A program made the translations under genes and the position numbers. Positions 23,393 through 32,070 of a DNA stretch of 64,000 nt are shown here, piece by piece; the first letter of the stretch is position 1; each line of letters opens with the position of its first letter. The notes under the pieces were generated by a model. It was not told the origin of the DNA, ran no database searches, and worked only from the letters and a program-made list of their open reading frames with translations. The DNA lies in contig JAUWAU010000023.1 in assembly GCA_030601885.1 (NCBI GenBank), positions 1 to 64,000 on the forward strand, written 5' to 3'. Source of the DNA: Armatimonadota bacterium. Lineage in GTDB: Bacteria; Armatimonadota; Zipacnadia; JAUWAU01.

Positions 23393-26350
23393 GTGTCGCA
23401 CAATCTTCGGCTGCTCGTTGTGGCTTCGATCTGTCTACTCCCGGCCCTTCCGGCAGCCTACGGCAATGTGCTGATCGCCATACCGACCGACTCCCCGGCC
23501 CTCCGCTTCGGCGGCGAGGAGCTATCATCTGCCCTGGCCGAGACGGGGAAGCAGACCGCGGTCCGGGTGGGCCGAGATGGGGACATCACCGTTCGCGTGG
23601 CACGATCCGCCGTCCGGGGAGGCCCGGAGGCGTTCGTGGTGCAGAGGAAAGGGACGCGTGTCGAGGTGACGGGCGGCAGCAGCATTGGCGCCATGTACGG
23701 CTTGCTCGATGTCGCTGACAGCGTGAGATTGGGCCGGAGCCTCGACGCAGTTGAGGCCAGGCGGGCGCGGCCATTCCTGCCCATGCGGGGCATCAAATGG
23801 AACATGCCGTTCGCGGGCGGCGCCTACGCCGGCGGCGAGGGCGGCGGGCCGGGGCAGTGGCTGTGGAGCAGGGACTTCTGGGAGAAGTTCCTCACCATGA
23901 TGGCCCGCAGCCGCTACAACGTGCTCACGCTGTGGAACGGCTGCCCGTACCATCACCTGGTGCGCCTCGACAACATCCCCGAAGCCAGCGACGTGCCTCC
24001 CGAGCAGATAGACGCCAACATCGCCTTCTTCCGCTGGGTCACCAAGCGGGCGAGGGACCTGGGCATCCGGACGTACGTCATCACGTGGAACATACACGTC
24101 TCTCCGAGCTTCGCGAAGGAGCGCGGGATCGAGGCGCAGGGCGTGGATACGCCGGAGGTGCGCGAGTACCTGCGCGAGTGCGTGCGGGCGCTGATCGATA
24201 CGTACCCCGACCTCACCGGCATCGGCACGTGCCCCGGCGAGCGCATGCGCATGACGCCTCAGGAAAGGCAGGACTTCATCGCCGACGTATACTTCGGGGG
24301 CATGCGCCGCGCGTCCCGCCGAGTGCCGTTCTTCCTGCGCTACTGGCAGGGGGATCCCCACGCTACGGCGCGGATGCTCGATCGCGTCAAGTGGCCCGAG
24401 CCCGTGTATGTCTCGGTGAAGTTCAACGGCGAGCACATGTACTCGTCGCCGCGCTTTCACCTCCTGGATCACAACTGGCTCACGATGGCGAAGAGGCGGT
24501 GGAAGGTCTTCTGGCACTTCCGCAACGACTGCATCTTCCGGCTCAAGTGGGCCGACCCGGACTTCGTCCGAGAGGCGATCCAGAGCTGCAATGCCCCCTA
24601 TTCCTGCGGCTTCTTCTGGGGCTCCGAGGGCCTGAAACCGGGCGCGGATGCCTCACACAGGCCGGCCGGCGCCGCGTATGCCAAGTACGACTACGAGTTC
24701 GAGCGCAAGGCCGAGATGTACCGCGTGTGGGGTCGCTTGAGCTACGATCCGGACACGCCGGACGAGGTGCTGATGCTGGACTACTGCCGCCGTTACGGCC
24801 GCGCCGGCGAAGACGCCTTCCGGGCGCTGACGCAGGCAAGCCGTGTCATCCCGCTCACGACCTCATTCCACTGGAACTACATGAACGGCGACTGGCGGCC
24901 CGAGCACAACATCGGCGCCTGGAACACCTCGCACGAGCAGTCAATCCGCAACTACCGCGACCAGGAGACGTTTCACTCCGTCAAGGAATACATCTTCAAC
25001 GCCACGATTGACGAGACGCTGTGCAACATCCCCGACTTCGTCGCCGCGGAGATGAACGAGAGCGCGCTGCCGAAGGGGCAGAGGTCGCCCATTGACGCCG
25101 CGCAGGAGATTCTGAATGCTGCGCAGGAGGCCAACGGGCTCATCGCCTCAGCCCGGGAGAAGCTTGACGGCGACGATCCGGACTTCGCCTGTCTCGAGGG
25201 CGACGTGCGGATAGCCGCCGAGTTGGGCCGGTACTACGGGTGGAAGATCCTTGCCGCCGCCCACCTGGGTCGGCTTCTCGTCGTCGGCGACCGGGCTGCC
25301 CGGGAGCCGGCCGTCAAGCTCCTGACGGAATGCGCCGATACCTGGCAGCGGCTCACCGACCTCGCCGCCCAGCAGTACCCGACGCGCCAGTGGCGCGACC
25401 AGTTGCCGCAAGTGGCGGCCGATATTGCGTATGCCAAGACCGTCCAGCCCTTGCCGTCTCGGGGCAGAGCCTGGCGCGTCGCCGCCTTCGACAAGCCCTT
25501 CGAGACACCAGACGACGTCAAGCAGCGCGTGTGGAACGAGGCTGAGGCCCGGGTCTTCGTCGAGGAGGGGGAAGCCAAGGGCCTCGGTCAGTGGATCGCG
25601 CGAATGAACGCGGCTCTCGCGCACGCGAGCATCGACCTGGCGAAGGCATCCGGCCCACCGGGTGCCTTCGGCTATCTCGCGCGAACGAACTACGTGGCTG
25701 AGGCCGATGGGATTGCTGACTTGGTCGTGCGCACGACATGCCAGGGCACTGTTTGGCTGGGCACCGGGGCGCAGCGCCGCAGCTTCGATGCGGGGCGTCC
25801 CGGTGTGCACTTCTTCAGCGGCGCCGTCAATAGCGGCGAGAACCTTATCCAGGTCATGTTGTTCCCGGGTGCGGCCAAGAGGCAGGCCCGGTTGGCACTG
25901 GACGTCTCCGTCCTCCCCGTCCACGAGATCGCGGCCCGGATGGAGTGCGAGAAGGCCCAGGATCTACGACCACCCATGGTCGTCGTGAAGGATCCTCAGT
26001 GCTCCGGCCGCGCCTGCGTGCACGTCCCCCGCAATGCCGGGCGCGGAGACGACGCCGAGGGCAACCCGATAGACCACGGCTGCATGCTTCTGCCCTTCTC
26101 GGTGGAGCGCATGGGTAAGTACGAGGTCTGGGTGCGCGTCTTTTGGCCGGCGACAACGGCGAACTCCTACTTCATCCAGGTTGACGAGGGCGCCATCGTG
26201 CAGTTCGGACAGGACGAGGTGTTCGGTCGCTGGCACTGGGTCAAGGCGAGAGATACTTACTCGCTCGCCGCCGGCCGCCACCGCCTCATCCTCCGCACGC
26301 GGGAGACAGACACCCGCGGGGATTACGTGGTCATCGCCCCCGCGCGGTGA
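23393..26350 (+). CDS. exported glycoside-hydrolase-like protein (GH20/GH67-type N-domain, TIM barrel, C-terminal CBM-like)
   Basis: 985 aa. GTG start at 23393, 8 nt after GGAGG; signal peptide LLVVASICLLPALPAAYG. Residues about 25-130 form the alpha/beta domain that precedes the barrel in beta-hexosaminidases and alpha-glucuronidases (FGGEELSSALAETGK, GTRVEVTGGSSIGAMYGLLD). The barrel follows (MPMRGIKWNMPF, YNVLTLWNGCPYHHL, LGIRTYVITWNIH, PDLTGIGTCPGERM, FWHFRNDCIFRLKWA, CGFFWGSEGLKP). A helical region and a C-terminal binding domain (YEVWVRVFWPATTANSYFIQV) end the protein. The exact sugar is not predictable; the acidic residue in TCPGERM is a candidate catalytic Glu. Confidence 0.65.
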   Translation: MSHNLRLLVVASICLLPALPAAYGNVLIAIPTDSPALRFGGEELSSALAETGKQTAVRVGRDGDITVRVARSAVRGGPEAFVVQRKGTRVEVTGGSSIGAMYGLLDVADSVRLGRSLDAVEARRARPFLPMRGIKWNMPFAGGAYAGGEGGGPGQWLWSRDFWEKFLTMMARSRYNVLTLWNGCPYHHLVRLDNIPEASDVPPEQIDANIAFFRWVTKRARDLGIRTYVITWNIHVSPSFAKERGIEAQGVDTPEVREYLRECVRALIDTYPDLTGIGTCPGERMRMTPQERQDFIADVYFGGMRRASRRVPFFLRYWQGDPHATARMLDRVKWPEPVYVSVKFNGEHMYSSPRFHLLDHNWLTMAKRRWKVFWHFRNDCIFRLKWADPDFVREAIQSCNAPYSCGFFWGSEGLKPGADASHRPAGAAYAKYDYEFERKAEMYRVWGRLSYDPDTPDEVLMLDYCRRYGRAGEDAFRALTQASRVIPLTTSFHWNYMNGDWRPEHNIGAWNTSHEQSIRNYRDQETFHSVKEYIFNATIDETLCNIPDFVAAEMNESALPKGQRSPIDAAQEILNAAQEANGLIASAREKLDGDDPDFACLEGDVRIAAELGRYYGWKILAAAHLGRLLVVGDRAAREPAVKLLTECADTWQRLTDLAAQQYPTRQWRDQLPQVAADIAYAKTVQPLPSRGRAWRVAAFDKPFETPDDVKQRVWNEAEARVFVEEGEAKGLGQWIARMNAALAHASIDLAKASGPPGAFGYLARTNYVAEADGIADLVVRTTCQGTVWLGTGAQRRSFDAGRPGVHFFSGAVNSGENLIQVMLFPGAAKRQARLALDVSVLPVHEIAARMECEKAQDLRPPMVVVKDPQCSGRACVHVPRNAGRGDDAEGNPIDHGCMLLPFSVERMGKYEVWVRVFWPATTANSYFIQVDEGAIVQFGQDEVFGRWHWVKARDTYSLAAGRHRLILRTRETDTRGDYVVIAPAR

Positions 26351-26366
26351 GTGCTGGAGGTATCCG

Positions 26367-27794
26367 ATGTCCCGCAAGTGCGTCATTCCCTGGGGGATGC
26401 TCACGATGCTTACGCTGGGCGCTGCCGTGTCACCAGGCGCTGCCGGGCCTGCGACAGGGCCCCTGAGGGTGTGTGAGGCGAATCGCCGCTACTTCACCGA
26501 TGGGAGCGGCGAGGCCATCTACCTAACCGGCTCCCACACCTGGGCCAATCGGCAGGAGCGCGCATACCCCGAGACGCCGGCCTTCGACTTCGACGCCTAC
26601 CTCGACTTCATGCAGCGGCACCACCACAACTTCATGCGCCTCTGGGCCTGGGAGCACACCGCGTGGATGCAGTTCACCGATCGCAAGATCGTCTACAAGC
26701 CGAACCGGTACGCGCGAACTGGGCCAGGCAAGGCCCTCGACGGCGGGCCGAAGTTCGACCTCACGAAGTTCAACGAGGAGTACTTCGACCGATTGCGCTC
26801 GCGAGTCATCGCCGCCCGCGATCGAGGCATCTACGTCGCCGTGATGCTCTTCCAGGGCTTCAGTATCGAGCAAAAGGGCACCGCCGGCGTGGATCCGAAG
26901 AAAGGCAACCCGTGGGACGGTCACCCGTTCAACCGGGCGAACAACATCAACGGCATGGATGGCGACGCGAATGGCAACGGCGAGGGGGAGGAGACGCACA
27001 CGCTCGCCATCCCGGAGATCACTCGGCTGCAGGAGGCCTACGTCCGCAAGGTCGTTGACACGGTGAACGATCTCGATAACGTCCTCTACGAGATCTCCAA
27101 CGAAAGCCACGGCGGCTCCACAGAGTGGCACTATCACATGATTGACTGCATCCACACATACGAGGCCACCAGGCCCAAACAGCATCCGGTGGGGATGACC
27201 TTCACCTGGGGTGGCAAGAACAGCGGCACAAATGCTGATCTCTTCAACAGCCCGGCCGAGTGGATATCGCCCAACCCCGCGGCCGACGACGGCTACAACT
27301 ACCGCAAGAATCCGCCGCCCGCCAACGGCAGCAAGGTCGTTATCTCGGACACCGATCACCTGTGGGGCATCGGCGGGAATCAGGCCTGGGTGTGGAAGAG
27401 CTTTTGCCGTGGGCTCAATCCCATCTTCATGGATCCGTACCTCGACGCCAGAACCGGGCATGAGATGGACCCACAGTGGGACCCGATACGCAAGAGCATG
27501 GGATACACGCGAATATTCGCGGAGAGAATGAACCTGACTGCAATGACGCCCCACGCTGAGTTGGCTTCCACGGCGTATTGCCTCGCGAATCCCGGGCACG
27601 AATACCTGGTCTACCTGCCAGGCGGCGGCGATGTCACCGTGGATCTCTCAGGGGAGTCAAGGCCGTTCGTGTTCGAGTGGCTCAATCCCACGAGCGGAGA
27701 CACTCAGCCGGGCGGCACAGTAACCGGTGGCGCAAAGCGGGAGTTCGTCGCACCATTTGACGGCGACGCGGTTCTCCATATGCAGGCGAAGTAG
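26367..27794 (+). CDS. exported cellulase-like TIM-barrel protein with collagen-binding-like C-terminal domain
   Basis: 475 aa. ATG 26367 follows GGAGG by 7 nt; signal peptide about 1-26 (CVIPWGMLTMLTLGAAVSPG). The barrel opens with RRYFTDGSGEAIYLTGSHTW, a DUF4038-like start, and carries the acid/base motif VLYEISNESHGG (Asn-Glu pair). HNFMRLWAWEH, GIYVAVMLFQGFS and VVISDTDHLWG are other barrel strands. The C-terminal region (HEYLVYLPGGGDVTVDLSG ... FVFEWLNPTSG) matches the small beta domain called collagen-binding-like at the end of these hydrolases. Substrate unknown. It starts 16 nt after the previous stop, in an operon. Confidence 0.75.
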   Translation: MSRKCVIPWGMLTMLTLGAAVSPGAAGPATGPLRVCEANRRYFTDGSGEAIYLTGSHTWANRQERAYPETPAFDFDAYLDFMQRHHHNFMRLWAWEHTAWMQFTDRKIVYKPNRYARTGPGKALDGGPKFDLTKFNEEYFDRLRSRVIAARDRGIYVAVMLFQGFSIEQKGTAGVDPKKGNPWDGHPFNRANNINGMDGDANGNGEGEETHTLAIPEITRLQEAYVRKVVDTVNDLDNVLYEISNESHGGSTEWHYHMIDCIHTYEATRPKQHPVGMTFTWGGKNSGTNADLFNSPAEWISPNPAADDGYNYRKNPPPANGSKVVISDTDHLWGIGGNQAWVWKSFCRGLNPIFMDPYLDARTGHEMDPQWDPIRKSMGYTRIFAERMNLTAMTPHAELASTAYCLANPGHEYLVYLPGGGDVTVDLSGESRPFVFEWLNPTSGDTQPGGTVTGGAKREFVAPFDGDAVLHMQAK

Positions 27795-27807
27795 GAGGGC
27801 GGATCAC

Positions 27808-30336
27808 TTGGCGTCAGGCGCTCGATGTCCACTCCTGGAGGACTACAGACGCATCTGCAATTGGGCGGTCATGTGGGCCGCGAGGGCCCTTCTGATATGC
27901 ACATGGGCAGCAGGGGGCATGGCGCACGGCCAGGAGTATGTGATCGACATAGGCGACGAGGGCGATGCGCCGCATATCGGCGAGGGGCTGTATCAGCGCG
28001 AAGGGCCAAATCCAAAGAGTCGCGCGCAGTTCTTCCGTCAGCATTCCTTCCGCTGGGCGTCGAACGACTTCATCCTCAGCGATCTGCCCGTGTTTCCGAA
28101 GGTCGCCAACGTGCTGCATCTGCGCGCCAGGATCCGAGGCCGTGTGGAGCTGAGCGCGGGCGAGTGGAAGACGCTTGTTCCAGGTGTGCTCGACTATACG
28201 TGGGACTACGTTCTCGTTATCCCGAGGGCGACGATCGGCGACTCCACGCGCATCACCATCAGGGCGAAGGCACTGGACCGAGTCACGCCGGGCACGGCCG
28301 ATAAACGCACGCTCTTCGCCGCCATTGACAGTGTCAGAATACGCCCCCTGAAGCCGGGCGAGACCGTCGAGGAGTTTCCGGGGAGGCCTCACATGGAGAA
28401 AGAACCCGATCTGCCGCTGCAAGACCGGCTGCGAGGCGTCGAAGCCCGCCCGGTCAAGGCCATCATTGAGACGTACGTTGCGATCCTCCAACACCAGCTC
28501 TGCAACGTCGTCACCATCGGCCCGATGAACGGCCACGGATTCGCCAACTACGCGTCGAACACCGTGCCGCCTTCGCCGGGCATGGACCCGGAATGGATCC
28601 CCGGCGTCATCAAGGCGTGCCACGACCGCGGCATTGCCGTCATCGCGTGGCTGCCCTTCAACATCCAGGATGTGCGCCAGGCAGAGGACTACCAGCCGGC
28701 CAAGCGCTTTCCCCAGTGGACCATGAAGTACATCGAGGATCCGGCTCGGTCCGCGAAGCCGCAGGTCGGCATGTGTGTCGTATCATCGCCGTACCGCGAG
28801 GAGCATGGCAGGGAGCTCGCCGAGGCCGCGCGCTTCGGAATGGACGCCGTCTTTTTCGATGGCTTCTTCCTCGAAGGCCGCCCCGGCCGCCCACAGCCGG
28901 GATGCGTTTGCCAGTACTGCCGCGCCAAGTTCAAGGAAGAGACCGGCCTCGACCTGCCGGCGCAGGTGAACTGGCGCGATCCGACGTTCAAGCGCTGGGT
29001 GCGGTGGCGGAATCACAAGATAGTCGAGGTGGCCAAGTACTTCCGCGACGAGATGTGCAAGGCAAACCCGGGTATCGAGCTAACCTGCAACTACAACGCG
29101 TGGCCTTTCGGGACCAAGGACTGGGAGACCGCCGTTCCCCTGCGGCGCACGTCAGAGTACGGCGTCTCCCAGCACGCGTACGCGCCGCAGCCGCACATGG
29201 AATGGCTCATGCTGGGATTCAAGTCGCGGCTGAGCCACGACCTGAACCCCGAGCATTCCGACATCTGGCGCACCTCGCGACCGACGTGGAAGTATGAGGA
29301 TACACCCGAAGACGCCGCCCGGCAGGAGATCAACATGAAGACGTTCATGCTGTCCGGGCTGGCGCACGGGACGACACCGTGGCATGGCGGGCACATCCAG
29401 CCCCCGGAAGTTGGCCGCCGCATTCACGAGGCGCTCCGCGCGCGGGAGCGCTACTTCTCGCACGACTCGGTGCGGCATCTGGGCGTGGTGCTCTCGCAGA
29501 ATACGCACGACTTCTACGGTCACATCCCCGATACCACTAACCTGGCGGACCATCGCGACGGCATTCTCGGCACCTGGCTGCTCCTCACGAAACGACACCT
29601 TCCGTTCAACTTCGTGTTCGACAACGAACTGGAAGCCGGCGATTTGGCAGCTTACAGGATGCTGGTACTGCCGAACACAGCGGCGCTCTCGGACGCGATG
29701 CTGGCGAGCCTCAAACAGTGGGTTCTGGCCGGGGGCCATCTCGTCGCCACCGGGGATACGGCTCTCTACGACGAATGGGCTGAGCCACGGGCCGAGTGGG
29801 GGCTGGCCGAGCTCCTCAAGGTCGCGTCTCCGGACGAACTGCGTGTACCCCACACGGTTGAACACCGCACCGGGACCGTCACCTACATCCCCGGCGATCC
29901 GGGCGCAGCCTACGCCCGCGAGCGCGATGAGCGACAAGCCGAATGGCTGCTGAAGGCCATCCTGTCGGTGGCGTTCCCCTTCGAGACGGAGGGGCCCGAG
30001 TGGCTGGAGGTGACGCCCATGTGGGGCCCGGAGCGGAAGTCTGTCTATCTCCACATGCTGAATGTGTCCGCGTTCATGCCCGACGGCGATACGGGATTCC
30101 GGGGGCTGGGACGCCCACCCGCGCCGACGGCCGATGCCGGTCAAGACGTTAAGGGCGCCGGCGGCGTCCGTCGCGTGACTGTGGCGGTCGAGAACGCGCG
30201 CATCCGCCCGCGAGCGTGGCAAGTGCGCTCGGCGCGGCTTGGCGTCGCAGACATCGAGCTCAAACCCGACGCCACGGGCGCATACGTCGTGCCGATAATC
30301 ACCGACCATGACGTATTGGTTCTCAATCTGCAGTGA
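27808..30336 (+). CDS. exported hydrolase-like protein with beta-galactosidase trimerisation-type domain
   Basis: 842 aa from TTG 27808 (9 nt after AGGAGG); an ATG at 27871 is an alternative and would give a compact signal peptide (MWAARALLICTWAAGGMAHG). About 35-180 is a beta domain; 190-500 a TIM-barrel (HDRGIAVIAWLPFNIQD, FGMDAVFFDGFFLEGRPG, GCVCQYCRAKFKEETGLDLP, IELTCNYNAWPFG, SRPTWKYEDTPEDAARQE). About 510-660 has the flavodoxin-like fold used as trimerisation domain in GH42-type enzymes (LLTKRHLPFNFVFDNELEAG, YRMLVLPNTAALSDAMLASL, VLAGGHLVATGDT). It follows its neighbour by 13 nt. Catalytic residues not assigned. Confidence 0.65.
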   Translation: MASGARCPLLEDYRRICNWAVMWAARALLICTWAAGGMAHGQEYVIDIGDEGDAPHIGEGLYQREGPNPKSRAQFFRQHSFRWASNDFILSDLPVFPKVANVLHLRARIRGRVELSAGEWKTLVPGVLDYTWDYVLVIPRATIGDSTRITIRAKALDRVTPGTADKRTLFAAIDSVRIRPLKPGETVEEFPGRPHMEKEPDLPLQDRLRGVEARPVKAIIETYVAILQHQLCNVVTIGPMNGHGFANYASNTVPPSPGMDPEWIPGVIKACHDRGIAVIAWLPFNIQDVRQAEDYQPAKRFPQWTMKYIEDPARSAKPQVGMCVVSSPYREEHGRELAEAARFGMDAVFFDGFFLEGRPGRPQPGCVCQYCRAKFKEETGLDLPAQVNWRDPTFKRWVRWRNHKIVEVAKYFRDEMCKANPGIELTCNYNAWPFGTKDWETAVPLRRTSEYGVSQHAYAPQPHMEWLMLGFKSRLSHDLNPEHSDIWRTSRPTWKYEDTPEDAARQEINMKTFMLSGLAHGTTPWHGGHIQPPEVGRRIHEALRARERYFSHDSVRHLGVVLSQNTHDFYGHIPDTTNLADHRDGILGTWLLLTKRHLPFNFVFDNELEAGDLAAYRMLVLPNTAALSDAMLASLKQWVLAGGHLVATGDTALYDEWAEPRAEWGLAELLKVASPDELRVPHTVEHRTGTVTYIPGDPGAAYARERDERQAEWLLKAILSVAFPFETEGPEWLEVTPMWGPERKSVYLHMLNVSAFMPDGDTGFRGLGRPPAPTADAGQDVKGAGGVRRVTVAVENARIRPRAWQVRSARLGVADIELKPDATGAYVVPIITDHDVLVLNLQ

Positions 30337-30464
30337 GTGGCCCCAGTGGCCGGCCGACACCATACGCCGCGAGGCCGTGATCGCACGGAGGGTCACCAAT
30401 ACCACCCAAGCGGTCCCGCGGGCAGGGGGATAATAGTCCGAAAACGGGAACGGAGGAACAACAC

Positions 30465-30986
30465 ATGGACCTGACCGGAAAGCGCGTTGCACTGTTGGTG
30501 GAGGACCTCTATGAGGACCTCGAGTTGTGGTATCCGTACTACCGCATGCAGGAGGCTGGTGCCGAAGTCGTCATCCTCGGGACCGGAGAGGAGAACTATG
30601 AGAGCAAGCACGGCTATCCCGCCACCGCGGACAAGGCGGCGGACGACGCCTCGCCGAATGACTTCGACGCGGTGCTGATCCCGGGCGGCTATGCTCCCGA
30701 CATCATGCGCCGACATGCGCCGATGGTCGATTTCGTGCAAAAGATGCACGAGGCCGGGAAAGTGGTCGCCTTCATCTGCCACGCCGGCTGGGTGCCGGCT
30801 TCTGCCGACATCGTGCGTGGCCGGAAGGTCACCTCCTTCTACGCCATCAAGGACGACATGGTCAACGCCGGCGGGGAGTGGGTGGACGAGGAAGTGGTTC
30901 GGGACGGCAATCTCATCAGCAGTCGCACTCCGAAAGATCTGCCCGCATACTGTCGGACGATCATCGAAGCGTTGAGCGAGGGATAG
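30465..30986 (+). CDS. DJ-1/PfpI family protein
   Basis: 173 aa, the usual length for PfpI-type proteins. It starts GKRVALLVEDLYEDLELWYP (the Glu that pairs with the nucleophile), then AVLIPGGYAPD and the nucleophile elbow VAFICHAGW with Cys105. Members act as deglycases, proteases or chaperones on carbonyl-damaged material. ATG 30465 follows GGAGG. It is separated by 128 bp from the hydrolase cluster upstream and 94 bp from the RraA-like gene downstream, in the same direction. Confidence 0.9.
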   Translation: MDLTGKRVALLVEDLYEDLELWYPYYRMQEAGAEVVILGTGEENYESKHGYPATADKAADDASPNDFDAVLIPGGYAPDIMRRHAPMVDFVQKMHEAGKVVAFICHAGWVPASADIVRGRKVTSFYAIKDDMVNAGGEWVDEEVVRDGNLISSRTPKDLPAYCRTIIEALSEG

Positions 30987-31080
30987 CCGCTCAGGGCCAC
31001 ATCACAGCGACAAAGAGAGCATACGGCAGGGCAGGACCCGCACGGCCCAGGCGGCGAAACTCGACACCAGGGGGATGCAT

Positions 31081-31995
31081 ATGCCCGACGAGAGATTGCC
31101 TGAACAGGTGGGTCGTCGTGGCCTGCTGAAAGCCGGCGGGGCTGCTGTCCTCGGCGCCGCCCTCGGGCGCACGGCGAAGAGCGCCCGCGCGCAGCAGCGC
31201 CCGGGAGCACGCAGGCCCAGTAGAGCACCTACCAACCGGGAGGGTAACATGGCAAACGCCACAGGCTCCACGAATCCGTTCGAACTCGTCAAGCAGTACA
31301 AGTATCTCCGCGTCGTAGACGTCGCCGATGCCATGGACGGCATCGGCTATTTCGATATTGGCCTGATGTCTCCCGACGTCCGGCCTCTGTGGCTGGGAAT
31401 GATGTTCTGGGGCGTCGCGTTCACGGTCCGCTGCGTGCCGGCCAATCGCCCCATGTGGAAGCTCTCCAGCACCGAGGAGATCGTCGGCGCCCACGGCATC
31501 TGGTTCAAGGAAGTGGGACGCATCAGTTATAGCGACCAGATCAAGCCGGGGCACGTCATCGTGACCGACGCCGGCGGCGGACGAGAGTGCGGCTTCTGGG
31601 GCTCGGCGAACTCGCTGGGGATGATCCGCAAAGGCGTGGCCGGAATCGTGACGGACGGCTATTGCCGCGACACGGCCGAGGTCGCCCGCCAAAAGACCCC
31701 CATCTGTGCGCGCCAGCGCGGACGAACCATCATCCCCGGCCGGATCGAAGTCGCCGACGTGCAGACCAAGATCGGTTGCGGCGGCGTGCAGGTCCGCCCC
31801 GGCGACATCGTCGGCTGCGACGACGATGGGATCATCGTGATACCGATCGAGGTGGGTCCCGAGGTCGCCGTCCATGCTCGGGCGATTCTGCTCGCCGACA
31901 TGAGAGGTCGGCGCAGACACTACGAGAGCCTCGGGATGGACCCTGACGAGACGGTTGACTTCGAGAAGGTCGAGGAGTACTACAGCCGATTCTGA
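31081..31995 (+). CDS. RraA-like (HMG/CHA aldolase family) protein with Tat-type leader
   Basis: 304 aa. The core (about 57-304) is the RraA fold: LRVVDVADAMDGIG, HVIVTDAGGGRECGFWGS, GIVTDGYCRDTAEV (Arg and Asp of the active site) and VGCDDDGIIVIP. In the family such proteins are divalent-metal aldolases/decarboxylases for 4-hydroxy-4-methyl-2-oxoglutarate and oxaloacetate, or RNase E inhibitors. Unusually, residues 12-38 form a twin-arginine signal (GRRGLLKAGGAAVLGAALG ... SARA). A second in-frame start, ATG 31249, has a perfect GGAGG five nt upstream and would give a cytosolic form. A 2-keto-sugar-acid aldolase role would match the dehydratases in this window. Confidence 0.8.
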   Translation: MPDERLPEQVGRRGLLKAGGAAVLGAALGRTAKSARAQQRPGARRPSRAPTNREGNMANATGSTNPFELVKQYKYLRVVDVADAMDGIGYFDIGLMSPDVRPLWLGMMFWGVAFTVRCVPANRPMWKLSSTEEIVGAHGIWFKEVGRISYSDQIKPGHVIVTDAGGGRECGFWGSANSLGMIRKGVAGIVTDGYCRDTAEVARQKTPICARQRGRTIIPGRIEVADVQTKIGCGGVQVRPGDIVGCDDDGIIVIPIEVGPEVAVHARAILLADMRGRRRHYESLGMDPDETVDFEKVEEYYSRF

Positions 31996-32070
31996 GCAGG
32001 ACATGCGGATCAAAGATGACAGCGCTCGAGGAACGCGAACCAATTCCTCGACTGGAGAGTTCGTATCGCC

